NCBI RefSeq assembly: GCF_042453785.1
Contig: NC_091673.1
Coordinates: 1,619,501 to 1,683,500, forward strand
Reading direction: 5' to 3'
DNA: 64,000 nucleotides
DNA from: Malus domestica
Taxonomy: Eukaryota; Streptophyta; Magnoliopsida; Rosales; Rosaceae
The first letter of the stretch is position 1; each line of letters begins with the position of its first letter. The notes below the pieces were generated by a model. The model saw only the letters and a list, made by a program, of their open reading frames with translations. It made no database searches and was not told the DNA's origin. This document shows, in pieces, positions 50,069 through 64,000 of this stretch. The position numbers and the translations under genes are program-made.

Positions 50069-50440
50069 ACGAATTTAAAATCAGTTTGAAGTTTATAAAT
50101 GGTGTTAGTTTGTAGTTTTGGTTTGGTTAAGTAATAAGTCTATTACAAACATGTATGAAAAATATCAAATTTTAGTTTTTTTGTTTTTAGCTATATTTTT
50201 TAAAAATTTGAACTTTTGTATCTCTTTAAAATAATTTAAAACTACTTGTATTTATAGGCAAAGCTTCCTATAAAATATCAGTAGGTTGTCAACTTTTCAT
50301 AATTTTTTTGCGAACATATTTTTTTCATGAGAAATATTAAGACACAAAAGAAAAAGACACATGTCTACATATGAGACGCCCATCATGGCAAGAAAGTGAG
50401 GGGAGTTGCATAGAAGAGTACTCTTGATTGGGATGAAACT

Positions 50441-50520
50441 TTTAAGTTATTAATTTTTTAACACACATATCTTATTATTTATATAGTGATACGTGATGTA
50501 TCATCTCGTGTGCTGATCAC
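50441..50520 (+). repeat. Dispersed 'aagttattaatttttta' repeat, copy 1
   Basis: Matches 63905-63985 in the same orientation: aagttattaattttttaa(c) / cacatatct.at.attt.tatagt followed by acgtgatgta and ctcgtgt. An undefined small repeat, possibly one end of a transposon. Confidence 0.55.
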
Positions 50521-50815
50521 ATTGAAAAATCCTTAAAGAACCATAAAGTGTCTTTTATCTAATATATTGCTAAAAAATTTATAATGTATTATTGTATTAA
50601 AACGCGATATTATTACATGATTGTGAATTTATATCATGTAAGTTGCTGTGCGCACAAGATAAAGAGTCTGATTCACCATTTTGTCACAGCCAGCGTCACT
50701 AATTCCCACAAACCCAAACCCCCACTATTTTTTATTTCTTGGGATTGGGCTTTTGATTTTCCGAGGGTCAATCATTCGCAGAGCAGAGAGAAGGAAGAAG
50801 AAGAACCAGAGGAAA

Positions 50816-52616
50816 ATGGAGGATCTGCCGTCTGGTTATCGTCCCAACGTGGGCGTTTGCCTCATTAACTCCGATAATCTGGTACCCAAATCTTCTTTTC
50901 CCTTCTTAATCTCTTTAATTAACTTAATTAATTACCCACTTAATTATTCTTCGACTCTTTGGTGGGGTCTTGCATGCTTATGGGTTAGATTTGATCTAAT
51001 TTTGTCACCATGTTAACTCTGCGACAAAACCCAGTAAATCAAATCCGTTGTTCTTGTTGTTGCATACGAGTTTGAATCACGGCGGTAGATTATAGTAGTT
51101 TAGAATATCGTTTTGCGTAAACCATCTTTTGATGAAGAAGAGCGGTTGTAAATTTTAAAGTAAACATACTTGAGGGAGGAAATTTTAACGGTTGAAGATT
51201 TTACTGCAGATTTTCGTTGGATCAAGATTGAATGTTCCGGGTGCATGGCAGATGCCTCAGGTAGTAACCACTAACCACACTGAACGGATCTCTTTCTTTT
51301 TCAACCATGATAGAGCTTCATATATAACCAATGTTCTTTTGTTGATGTACAAACGATATTGGGAGGAGGAGGAGGAGGAGGAGGAGGGAATCAAACCCGG
51401 GACTCCGGCGCTTCTTAACCAATGTCGAAACTTGAAAATGATTCTTCTTTAAGAACATAGGGTTTATGGTTAATTTATACTTTACATTGATAAGTGAATT
51501 GTTTTTGGATCCTCATTTCTCAGGGGGGTATTGAAGATGGCGAAGAACCCAAAAAAGCAGCTATTAGGGAATTACGAGAAGAGACGGGGATTGAGTCTGC
51601 TGAAATTATTGCTGAGGTTTGTATAGCTTGGATAGAGTTCATAACTGAAGAATTAGGCTGAGTTTCATAACTATGCTGGGTGAGCAGCTTGATGTTGCAG
51701 TCAATTTTGCACGCTCGTGATTAACGAGGTTGCATATTGACAGGTTCCGAATTGGCTAACTTATGACTTTCCACCTGCCGTGAAGACCAAAGTTAATCGT
51801 CTGTGGGGAGGTGAATGGCACGGGCAAGCACAAAAATGGCATGTCCTTATTCCTTCACATGCACACACTTGATGAACTGAAAACAACATGAATTTTAAGT
51901 CCTGCCTTCCTCAGCTTGCAACTTGTTTGCCAAAACTTATATTTCCTGTCTGTCTGAACGTGTCTGATCGATATGCTAGGATTATTTCCTCGTTAGTCAC
52001 CAGATATGTACTGTTGCATAGTCGAAGTATCTGTCGAGAAACATTTTGCTAGTAATTTACTGTGTGTAGTAGTGACTCTGGCACATGAAATACCTTTGTA
52101 TTTGTTGCGATGACTGATAAATTTCGATATTGAGCTTGCTAACCACGAAAATGTTCAGTCATCATGCTCCTCTCCCGGTTAAAATATGAACTTGCTTGAT
52201 GTAATCTTCCAGTTGTTAGAATGTGCTTCATGTGTTGCTACAAATCTGTATGGATGGAAATAAGGACGCTCAAGTTTCTGCTTCCTAACAACCGAGTTAG
52301 TGCAACCGCAGGTTTCTTATGAGGTTCACAAAAAATGAGAGCGAGATCAACTTAGCTAATGGGGCAGCTGATCCAGAATTTGCAGAGTGGAAATGGGCTA
52401 CCCCTGAGGAAGTTATCGAGCAGGTGCGATGAAAAACCATCATTCTACTCAATTACTTTCCCAATACTGTTTCACGGACATGATCAGATATGGGTTGTTT
52501 GATGATTACAGGCAGTGGACTACAAGAGGCCAACGTACGAGGGAGTGATGAAGACCTTCGAGTCCTACTTTGACGGAAGTAGTTTATCTGCGAAATGTAA
52601 ATCGACAAAATGGTGA
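50816..52616 (+). CDS. NUDT25: Nudix hydrolase (NUDT25-like, diadenosine polyphosphate/RppH type)
   Basis: Six exons, 50816-50881, 51210-51260, 51524-51616, 51744-51838, 52312-52423 and 52512-52616, encode 173 aa, about the usual family size. The Nudix box G-x5-E-x7-RE-L-x-EE-x-G-I is complete at about residues 40-62 (GGIEDGEEPKKAAI then RELREETGI). Flanking family words are GYRPNVGVCLINSDN, LNVPGAWQMPQ and LWGGEWHGQAQKWF. Plant relatives such as AtNUDT25 cleave Ap4A-type dinucleotides, and bacterial RppH removes 5' pyrophosphate from RNA; metal binding is by the Glu residues of the box. There is no transit peptide, so the likely location is the cytosol. The intron between exons 4 and 5 starts GC rather than GT (TG|gcatgt), required to keep the KWFLMRF frame. 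Confidence 0.95.
51340..51416 (-). repeat. Possible tRNA-derived SINE remnant in NUDT25 intron 2
   Basis: Read on minus, ggttaagaagcgccgg and gggtttgattccc look like A- and B-box-bearing parts of a tRNA-derived SINE, followed by a (tcc)n tract. The word aaccaatgt occurs on both sides (about 51328 and 51417) and could be a target duplication. Short and diverged. Confidence 0.35.
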
Positions 52617-52868
52617 ACGCCATGGGTGTGCTTGTGCAGTTATGTCCTCATTGGATTTGGATCGAGTAGGGCTCCTGCTTTTTGTAAATGATAAGGAGAG
52701 AACCTGGTAATTAGATCTATGTTTGGGTTGTTGTAACTTGGATCGATAAAATTCTATGTGGAATTACTCGTTGCTTCAAATGCTTTTGCCTGGCATGGTG
52801 ATTGCAAAGAGCATCAGAATGCAAAAATCTTAGAGATTTCAGTTCCATTCGGAAGAATCAAGTCGTTA
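52617..52868 (+). other. NUDT25 3' UTR and flank
   Basis: Downstream of the Nudix stop, with an ataaaatt-type poly(A) signal candidate near 52747. No gene. Confidence 0.4.
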
Positions 52869-53325
52869 GGTCATCTCCAACCGAAGGAGGGCCAAAGGGC
52901 TCCTTTTAGCCCTGTAACTCTGCAAGAAATTATATTTTAATAAACAGTGTTAGATCATATTTTATACCATCCCCAGCCGAGGAGGCCAACAGGTCATAGT
53001 CATAGGCCAAACATAATTTATTATTTTAATTAAATTAAACTACCATATTAGAATTTTTTTTTTAAATTCGTCCAAAAAAAAATTTCAAATTCCAACAGTA
53101 ACCTGACGGCAACATGACGTTAGTTAGCTGGCGTCATTCAAATAGGGTGAGTTGGAGGGCTGGCTGGCTAGTTGAAAATGGCCAGCCCACTGGCCTGGTT
53201 TGGGGGTTTGGACTCAGTGGGGCCCACAAGCCCTTTGGCCTAGCCCTCAGTTAGAGACGGTTTTCGTGTCATTTCGAGCTATTTTTAGCTCTATGGCCCT
53301 TTGGTCGGATCGGTTGGAAATGACC
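52869..53325. mobile_element. TTA-flanked TIR element (PIF/Harbinger-like MITE)
   Basis: TIRs ggtcatctccaaccga and, inverted, ggtcatttccaaccga are each bordered by TTA (52866-52868 and 53326-53328). The interior is rich in ggccaa/ggctggc words and has no coding capacity. The 457-bp size and 3-bp duplication fit a Tourist-like MITE. Confidence 0.8.
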
Positions 53326-53771
53326 TTAGATTGGGTCAAGTAGCCTTTTGTTCGGCCTCAAGTAGTGGTAACGCTCACCACTTTATTTATCATCGTTGAA
53401 TAAATTTAAATTTTTCAAATTTATATTTATCTACTAGACAGTTCAAAAAACGAATAAATATGAAAAGTGAGCAAAAATATTCCCGTTAAAATTTCAAACG
53501 CATGAACATGGATTAGCTGCATTCTCATTACTGTACTTGCCGACATCCAAAATCATGCTCAAAGCCTCCAAAAATTATAATTTTGAGAAGAAAAGAAATT
53601 CTAATTAAAGCTTAAACAAAAAGTTGACTAATACACTGTTACATTAAACAAAGTTGACTGATATATTTTTCAACATTTAATCAGACAGAGTACGAACGAG
53701 CGCACATTATATACAAACTTACAAAGTGTGTCTCCACTCTCCACCCGCTCTCAATTCTCAAACCCCCAAAA

Positions 53772-56669
53772 ATGGCAACCCTAAAACCCGACCCGCTCCT
53801 TCATCGTCTTCGAAACGCCGATGACCATAGGCTGAAACGCTTCAGGCGCAGGCTCTGCGACGCCGTTTTGGCCCGCATTGCCGCTTCCGAACCCTCCAAA
53901 CCCATCGACTCCGACCGCCTCAAGTCCAACATCGAGCGCGGCCTCCGGCTGCTCATCCCGGCATTCCACATTCCGAATCACCCTCCTTATGCCTCGGTAA
54001 ATTTCACTTTAATTAACACAGCAAAGTTGTTTAATTTCTTGTTTCACTTCATTCAATATATTAAAAGTGCTTTTATTGTTGGGACTGCTTTTGGAAGTAG
54101 CCTATCTGCTCATAAGTACTACAAGTGTTGAAGTTCTTGTAAAAAAATTTAAGTGCTTTCTGGAAAAGCACCTGCTCAGAAAGTGCTTATACGACCGAAG
54201 TTAGTTAGAAGCGTTTTTGTTTGTCCTGAAGGGCTAGTTTGGGACTGCTTCTAAAGGAAGCATTTGTGCTCAAAAGGGCTTTTGCTAGAAGTTCTTTTAT
54301 TGTAAACATACTGACAATTTTTATCAAAAATCCTAATTGCTTCTCCCAAAAGTCCTTCTTCACCGTAGAAGTGATTAGTAAGTTTAAAGTGAGTAGAGCC
54401 TTTTTTCCCCCTCTTTTTGTGTGTAGTGTGGTTTTACGATCTCGTTTGTTCGCTTTGTGTTTTTGTTTAATGTAGATGATTCAGAGGGCAATAAAGGTGT
54501 TGAATGAGGATGGTGGGGCGAGTGAGGGGGGCATATCGGAGTTTATCAAAAGGGAATACAAGGATTTGCCATTGGCACATGAAGGTTTTTTGAGGCATCA
54601 TTTGAGGAAGCTTTGTGAGAGTGGAGTGGTTGTGAGTTTGAAACGTGGGAGGTACAATGTTGCGAATCAGGATGATGAAGATGATGATGGGAATGTGGAG
54701 GATAGAGAGTGCCATAGCAAAAGGCGGGAGGGGAAAGGAAGAGTACCGGGTAGACGGCAAGGAGTTGAGGATGAGGATGGAGGTAGGGAGGAAGAGGCGC
54801 ATAAAAAAGTGTTTGGAGAAAGCATTGCAGAGATGCAGCTAAAAGATAAAGGTGACGCGGGGGAAAAGCAAGAGCATTTTGGAGTGACTGAAGACCAATG
54901 TGAACCAGAAACAAAGCAAATGCAAGTAAGTGGAGGACAATTTGTTTACATTTTTAACTGCTTATCTGGTAATCTTTTGTTTGGTTTGAATTTTGTTGAG
55001 CAATGCTGTTCACGTATCACCATTATTGCATCTTCACTTGATATTTTCTTCTTGTATCTTGTTTTTTACTTTCCTTTGATTTTTCTTTTCATCATTAGCA
55101 CTTTAGTTCTTTTTTTTTTGCTGCTGGCAACATTGTGTGTGTAATTTCTGTTTGACAGTGCAGATGGCAAGCAAGGAGTTGGATGAAGGGGGTTTGAGTG
55201 AAGAAGGAATAGTGGCATTTGTTGAACCGAAATATAACCATGGAGAAGTGGTTAAAAAGGAAACGGTAAAAGAACATATTGAAGCTGAAGTGATCAAAGA
55301 AAATCATCATAGAAAAGAAGAGCAAAGTAGGAAGATATTTAAGCAAAGCGAACCACAAGCTCAAAATGTTAAAGTCGGAACTAAGATATTGGGCATAAGT
55401 TTGGAAGGTGGGAGGTACGATGTTGGGGTTAAGGATGGTGGTGATGGGGGCGTGGAGGACAGAGAGTGCAGGAGTGAAAGGGGGCTGGGAAGGGTACAGG
55501 GTAGACAGGGCAGAAATGAGGATGGAGGTAGGGAGGAAGGGGAGCAAAATGAAGGTTTTGGAAAAAGCATGATGGTGGGAAGACACAATGAAGAAAAGCA
55601 AGAGCATTTTGGAGTGACCGAAAACCAATGTGAATCGGAAATGAAGCTAATGCAAATGATTGAGGAACAATTTGATTTTGAGGTACGGCCTGCGACTTTT
55701 CATTTTCTGCCTTTGGTTTCTATTATATTCGTATTTACTTTGCTTATCTGGTAAATATTTTTTATTGGTGATACTGTATGGAAGGTAGTAGGCTCACTCA
55801 ACTAAAAGAGAAATATTGAAACTGCCAAGAACAATGAAAACCCTTCGTGACTTTCAGTTTGTTGTGGTTTCTGTTTGACAATGCAGAGGGCAGGCATAGA
55901 GTTGGATGGGGAAGGGGGTTTGAATGAAGAAGCAATAGTGGCATTCCCCAAACCAGAATATAACCCGGGGAAAGCAAATACAAATGAAATGATAAAAGAA
56001 AAAACTGAAGCTGAAGTGATCGAAGAAAATCATCACAGAGAAGAAGTGCAAAGTGGGGAGACCTATGAGCAAAACGAACCACAAGCTCAAGAAGTTGAAG
56101 TCATCGAAAATCACTGTCATCCGCAATCAGTAAAAATCAGAGAGTCTGGAGATGTAGTCCAAGGGCAAAATTTTGAGGTTGGAAGTAAGATATTGGAATG
56201 CCATGGTGATGAAAACCCGAAGACTCAATTAAAGGGACCCTTCGCTCCTGATGGTCAGCAACAGAAACCACCACTGCAAGGACAAGTAAAGGGACGTAGA
56301 GGAAAGCCTCGTAAACCAAGAAAAGATTCGGAAAGTTCTTGGCAATGGGTACCCTTTGTTCCTGAAAGTCCTCATGAGGAGCAGCCACCAAAGCGTCGAG
56401 GCAGGCCTCCTAAAGCTAGAAACAATGTGGATGTAAGCACTAGGGCATTGGTACCTGAACATGATCAAAATGAGCAGCCACCAAGGGGCCGAGGAAGAGG
56501 GAGGCCTCGTAAGCCAAAACAAGGCGGAGGGGAGCCTTCTCTACCTTCTCAACCCCATCATCCACAGCAGCAACCGCAGCGCAGAGGCAGAGGAAGGCCT
56601 CTTAAACCAAAATTAGTTGCAGAAAATGCTGAGATCCCAGAGAAGCTTGAGATTGAGCAGTTGCAGTGA
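53772..56669 (+). CDS. HON4: Linker-histone H15 / AT-hook (GH1-HMGA) protein
   Basis: Four exons, 53772-53996, 54476-54925, 55164-55682 and 55887-56669, give 658 aa. A globular H1/H5 (H15) domain spans the exon 1/2 join, about residues 70-137 (HPPYAS, then ISEFIKREYKDLPLAHEGF and LRKLCESGVVVSLKRGRYNV). The C-terminal exon has several AT-hooks with GRP-type cores (KGRRGKPRKPRK, KRRGRPPKA, RGRGRPRKPK, RRGRGRPLKPK) that bind the minor groove of AT-rich DNA. It is expected to be a nuclear chromatin-architecture protein. Exons 3 and 4 look like repeated, decayed copies of exon 2: both carry an acidic tail region, and EKQEHFGVTE(D/N)QCE is shared by 2 and 3. Matches Arabidopsis HON4 (At3g18035) in architecture, and lies next to the MPK9-like gene as it does there. 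Confidence 0.85.
54061..54380. repeat. Dispersed 'aagtgctttt' repeat in HON4-like intron 1
   Basis: Repeated words gggactgctt, aagtgctt, ctggaaaagcac and cttttattgt link this to 10513-10690 and 18557-19526. Two partial copies appear to sit side by side (about 54061-54230 and 54230-54380). Confidence 0.45.
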
Positions 56670-57329
56670 GGACCAAAAACAGAAAAATTGCTCCAAATGC
56701 GTCCTGGAAGTCGTAGTGACATATTGCTCTCAAATAGGAAGTCACAACTTGTTTTCTTTGCCACGGGCATGAATTTTTATCAGTGTGTTGGGAATGTGGT
56801 CTGTTGTACCAAATGTTCTAAAACAAGTGCATGAATTTTTATTTTCAAATATCTAATTATTTGTATTATGACACGTAATAAACTGAGTTGTGTTTTTAGC
56901 AAACAAAAAATCTCGCCGTGGACACACCTCTTAAGCTTATTCCAATTGTGATTCACGTACTTGTATAATAAAATATCAACCTTTCAAGAGAAAATTAAAA
57001 TTAACAGTTTCGATTATAGATAAACCACGACACAATGTGCAATCGTGGCGCGGCAGCAAGTGTTACCCAAATAAACAACTAGGTGGTCGGCATCTTATCC
57101 AACAGAAAAAAAAATTAATTGGTAACTTAGGAAGCCAGCGATGTTACTCATAATGTTTTAATATTACAAACGGCCCGATTGATAGACAAAGACAGAGACA
57201 GAGAGAGTCTTTGAAAACTCGGACGTTTCCCGAACCAGCAAAACAGGGAAAAAAACAGAGTACATAGGAAGAAAACGCTCCGCAAAACGCGGGCAATAGA
57301 TTCATCGCTCTCGATTCTCGACTCTCGAC
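56670..57329. other. HON4-like 3' UTR and MAPK promoter
   Basis: Tail-to-head spacing between two plus-strand genes. The first about 150 bases should be 3' UTR; from about 57160 the sequence has the (ga)-rich leader of the kinase gene. No additional gene. Confidence 0.45.
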
Positions 57330-60748
<3,419 letters not shown>

Positions 60749-61353
60749 AGGATTGCAGCAGCAGCAGCATACCGCACTACAACTGGTAGTGTTATATCTG
60801 ATAAGATTGAGCCTGCACTACCAAGTGGGGATGGATTTATTTTGTTTGCCATATTTTCCCGATAATTTACGGTCGTTTTACCGCGGACTTGCATTTTATT
60901 TTCATTTTCTTCTGTTTTCTTAGGGCCAGAAGGCAAATGCCACTCATTTGGCAGTTATACTATATGTCAAACCTATATGATGATTTGTTCTTAAACCTAT
61001 GTGCCGGAAGAATGCTAGTAAAGTTCACAATTGCGGTACTGGAGAGCTGTTAATTACTTTGATTAATTGTGATTAGGAAAGCACAAAAACGGATTATTCG
61101 GGAAAACGCTTCATACAACAAAAACGGATTGTTCAGGAAACGCTTGTTACAACCATGATTTAGATTAAATGTATGTTGTATTGGGTGATTGAACAACAAA
61201 ATGATTCAAAGGAAGTTCCAGCATCATGGGATTCATCTGCTCTATAATCCTCACATCTTATGATTGGCATCGTACATTACCAGCACGAGCGTCAAGTTTC
61301 TTAGAGATATGGTATGCGATGTTCTACTTATCTTCCGGCGAACAACGCTACTT
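60749..61353. other. Convergent 3' UTR region
   Basis: Between the MAPK stop and the stop of a minus-strand gene. A direct duplication of about 35 bases (aaaaacggatt(a/g)ttc(g/a)gg) occupies 61085-61153. No further gene. Confidence 0.5.
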
Positions 61354-62814
61354 CTATCCACTTCCATCGAGCTGTCCGTGCGATAGAAGGTGTGCCATGT
61401 AATGCTGCAACCATGCAGACAAAATGCATAAGTGAAAAAAAACACTGAATGAGCTTTCATTCTATGTAACAGTTTACCCAATGAATTGTTGAAGTCAAAT
61501 TTGGAGCATCAATACATAACTGAGCTAACAAGAATCATAACCGCTTCTTATGAACGCTGAGGAGAGTTCACAAAACAGGTCAATCGACATAAAAGTGCAC
61601 TCTACCCTTACGTTAACAAAGACGAGGAGGGTGGAGGAAGCAGTTTAGCGAGCGTATAATGGTGCTTGTTAACGCTCGCATAAGACCAAAGGTGTCTCTT
61701 TTGAGCTAGCTGAAAACCCTACAAACGACTCCTATAGCCATTCGTTTAGGAAAGAAAACAAGCATAACAAACGTAAATGTAGATAGTCACCGCTCTGGTA
61801 GGGGTCGAAACTTTATTTTCATGAAAATGTTTGATGCAGTACATTTTGTATGTTTGTCTCCTTCAAGAGAATAGCATTGTCAAATTTTCGCCACGATTGG
61901 CGCAGTTTGTAATTGCCTTACGATGGGAACATATGAAGTCTTAAACCAAAACCGAGAACCATTCTACCCTACGGGATACGAACAAGATGGAATGACGAAT
62001 GAGAATGCTTATGCAATTTTTCTAGCTTCTAAAAACGAGAGATGCTGAATCCGGAAGCATCAAAACACCAGCAACAAAAAAATTTGTGCATTAACATAGC
62101 AATTCTCACAAAGAAAACAGAATATCAAAACGTAATTAGAAATGCAAATTCAAGTAGAATTGAGTAACATACAGCATGGTACGCATAGGGCCCTTTCCCC
62201 TGTCGCTCGAAGTGTTTGGCCATAATGCAATACTCAATCGGACCCCATTCTTCGTTTTCGAAACAATTACCAAGCGCAGCTTTATACAACTGTGCAACAA
62301 ACCAAGAATTATTCACATAGCATATCAAACATTCAATTTTTATTTGACAACACGATATTCTGAACTACTTTAATCTAATACAAACTCGGGGTGCAAAGGC
62401 ACGGACACATAGAAGACGAAACTAACACAAATCAAATCAAACACATAGAAAGCTAAAACCTTTTGCATTCAAATAAGTAGAGTTCTCTCACAAACCTTTG
62501 CTGTGTCCGTCAAGAGCTCGGTTCCAGCTGGGTAAGAAGCATAGAACTGGTCCGCTCTCGAAAACCCAGCTCGGGTTCTGCAACACCAAACACAAATACC
62601 ATGGATGACAACAGTTAAAAACAACACCAGCTTCAAAACCCAGAAATATTTTTCTTATTTCATACGCGTTCGAGGTAGGTTGTAAAGCGACTCACGTATT
62701 GCTTGTGTAAGCGTAGGTCAGGACTGCTGTGAAGCAGTAGAATCCGGCATACGACACGATTCTCCGAAACTTCTGAATCTTTAGAATTTCTTTGCATCCA
62801 TTGAACACATTCAT
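61354..62814 (-). CDS. Small conserved plant protein, one predicted TM, function unknown
   Basis: Four exons on minus: 62696-62814, 62496-62577, 62173-62289 and 61354-61404, giving 122 aa. It begins MNVFNGCKEILKIQKFRR. A hydrophobic segment (about residues 20-36, IVSYAGFYCFTAVLTYAY) precedes a soluble part with SRADQFYASYPAGTELLTDT, NCFENEEWGPIEYCIMAKHFER and a C-terminus AHLLSHGQLDGSG. I remember near-identical proteins across flowering plants without a functional name, so strong conservation is likely. A small membrane protein of mitochondria or ER is one possibility, but no motif decides it. Splice phases join cleanly across all three introns. Confidence 0.82.
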
Positions 62815-63594
62815 CTTGATTTGAGACTATAATTTGAGTACCTGAAGGCCAAAACGTTTGGGAATTTTCAGCTCGACATTTGATCAAACAGGTGGTGTGC
62901 CCTTCACTTTTCAGGCGTCTTGGGACTGGTAGAGGTTGCAAAATGGCGATATATTAAGCAACTTGGGCCGGGCACTATATGTTTGGAACCCGGCTGGGCC
63001 CAAATTACCTTTTTTTTTTTTTTTTTTGAGTGAAACGATAGCGTTAGACTTTAGTAAGTTAAATGTTAGATTAGTCACCAACGGGGTTCTAACCTACGTC
63101 GTCATGCAAGGGTACAACACCTTTCCATCACTATGGTAAAGGGCCACTTGCAACTTCTTCTTCTTTTTTTTTTCAGAAAGACGAGTTAATTTTTTTTTTA
63201 ATAACAAAAATAGAATATTTCCATGTAGCCCCAAACTAGCGAAATAAGGACATTTAAAAAAATTTACTTATATTTTTATTTTATTGACATAAAATGCTAT
63301 CATGACAGTGTACTCATGAAGTGTAAGTACTAATCCGAAAAAATGTAATATTACGTGAGCGTGATGATTGCCTTAGGTAATTTGCATAGTTGTTCTTGTA
63401 CGGTTGTATCCAGAGAAAGCAAGAAAAGAAGTAAGTTGCATAGCCGGCAAGGGCAGTCCAATCAACAAGGCTTGAGGGGAGGAAGGTGAGAAGCCAAAGC
63501 AAATGAATGTTACAAGAAACGCGTTCAATTTATTTGGCATCTTCCATTTGGAAGATTCCCATCATTGTAATATGAATCGAATAATTATTGAAAA

Positions 63595-63755
63595 TTGAAC
63601 TTTAATAAAAAACTTTCAGTACAGTTCATTTTAACGAAAAATCATATTTTTACATTAAAAATTTAATCTTGGTACTATTCATTTTACCCTTTCTTTTATC
63701 CTTATTGTTAAAACTCAAAGTTTTTAAATTATTTTCATTAGTTTTCCTTATTTAA
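63595..63755 (+). repeat. 'Gaactttaacg' MITE family, copy 4
   Basis: Starts gaactttaataaaaaacttt and ends ttttcattagttttcc, matching 36171-36320 over the whole length with moderate divergence. Confidence 0.65.
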
Positions 63756-63904
63756 AATCCCGGTATTTTTTGTATGATTAGTTTGAAATAACACTATTTT
63801 TCTTGTACGGTTCAAAATTGAATGCATCATTCGAGAAATTTTTAATTGTGACGGGAATACAAGTGGTACACCACGTGTTTTAATAGAAGTGGTGGGAAAT
63901 TTTA

Positions 63905-63985
63905 TTTTTTAAGTTATTAATTTTTTAGTACACATATCTCATCATTTGTATAGTAACACGTGATGTACACTCGTGTACCATCACA
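63905..63985 (+). repeat. Dispersed 'aagttattaatttttta' repeat, copy 2
   Basis: Same-orientation match to 50441-50520; sequence left of it (about 63845-63900) has no clear counterpart there. Confidence 0.55.
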
Positions 63986-64000
63986 CTCAAAAGTCTCTAT

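Larger units (their letters stand above)
47921..50815. other. Repeat-rich intergenic region upstream of NUDT25
   Basis: No gene is called in about 2.9 kb. It holds the inverted-repeat element at 48339-48500, a pyrimidine-rich 29-bp tandem repeat (49592-49680), a degenerate 31-bp array (49817-50068) and a dispersed repeat at 50441-50520. The frame at 48888-49121 is in a less AT-rich patch but resembles nothing I know. The last about 100 bases are the leader of the Nudix gene. Confidence 0.5.
62815..64000. other. Promoter of small protein gene and intergenic DNA
   Basis: After the start of the minus-strand gene the DNA becomes AT-rich with poly-T/A runs (about 63010, 63170, 63190). It holds MITE copy 4 (63595-63755) and a dispersed repeat (63905-63985). 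No exon recognised. Confidence 0.5.

Noticed and set aside
54467-55628. Long minus-strand frames opposite the HON4-like gene
   Set aside because: Antisense shadows of a Glu/Lys/Gly-rich coding exon; the plus strand has splice sites and family motifs.

Overview
This is nuclear DNA from a flowering plant, most likely a woody rosid of the Rosaceae (apple/pear type). The genes have many short GT-AG introns, the intergenic DNA is AT-rich and full of microsatellites and small non-autonomous transposons, and one insertion is a Cassandra element carrying 5S rRNA-like sequence in its LTRs. The family-level placement is inference from gene sequence and repeat style. Nothing looks bacterial, organellar or recently viral.

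Layout. 1-3.1 kb: a three-level stack of transposons. 5.7-7.7 kb (+): membrane protein with the catalytic signature of the CREST superfamily. 8.4-11.2 kb (-): phytanoyl-CoA dioxygenase family enzyme. 12.8-17.6 kb (-): O-fucosyltransferase family protein. 17.6-22.7 kb: gene-poor, with nested small elements. 22.7-23.2 kb (-): mitochondrial chaperonin 10. 26.3 kb (+): tRNA-Ser(AGA). 26.9-28.0 kb: TIR element carrying a gene fragment. 30.7-35.6 kb (+): group 3 sulfate transporter. 36.4-39.3 kb (-): SEC12-like protein. 40.3-47.2 kb (-): 24-exon protein with two kinase/CYTH modules. 47-50.8 kb: repeats. 50.8-52.6 kb (+): Nudix hydrolase. 53.8-56.7 kb (+): linker-histone/AT-hook protein. 57.3-60.7 kb (+): TDY-type MAP kinase. 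61.4-62.8 kb (-): small conserved plant protein of unknown function.

I assembled eleven protein-coding gene models by hand from splice sites, reading-frame phase and family resemblance. All eleven keep an open frame from ATG to stop in the models given. From memory, the dioxygenase, O-fucosyltransferase, SEC12-like and kinase/CYTH genes correspond to the Arabidopsis neighbours At2g01490, 01480, 01470 and 01460. The linker-histone and MAPK genes correspond to the pair At3g18035/At3g18040. The window may therefore preserve an ancestral block that was split between two places in Arabidopsis.

The genes do not form one pathway. They are housekeeping or trafficking functions: ER export, cell-wall or secretory glycosylation, mitochondrial folding, sulfate transport, nucleotide clean-up, chromatin and signalling. 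The striking material is the nested transposons, the duplicated exons of the linker-histone gene, the tandem kinase/CYTH modules, a GC-AG intron in the Nudix gene, and small elements that sit in introns or next to a stop codon.
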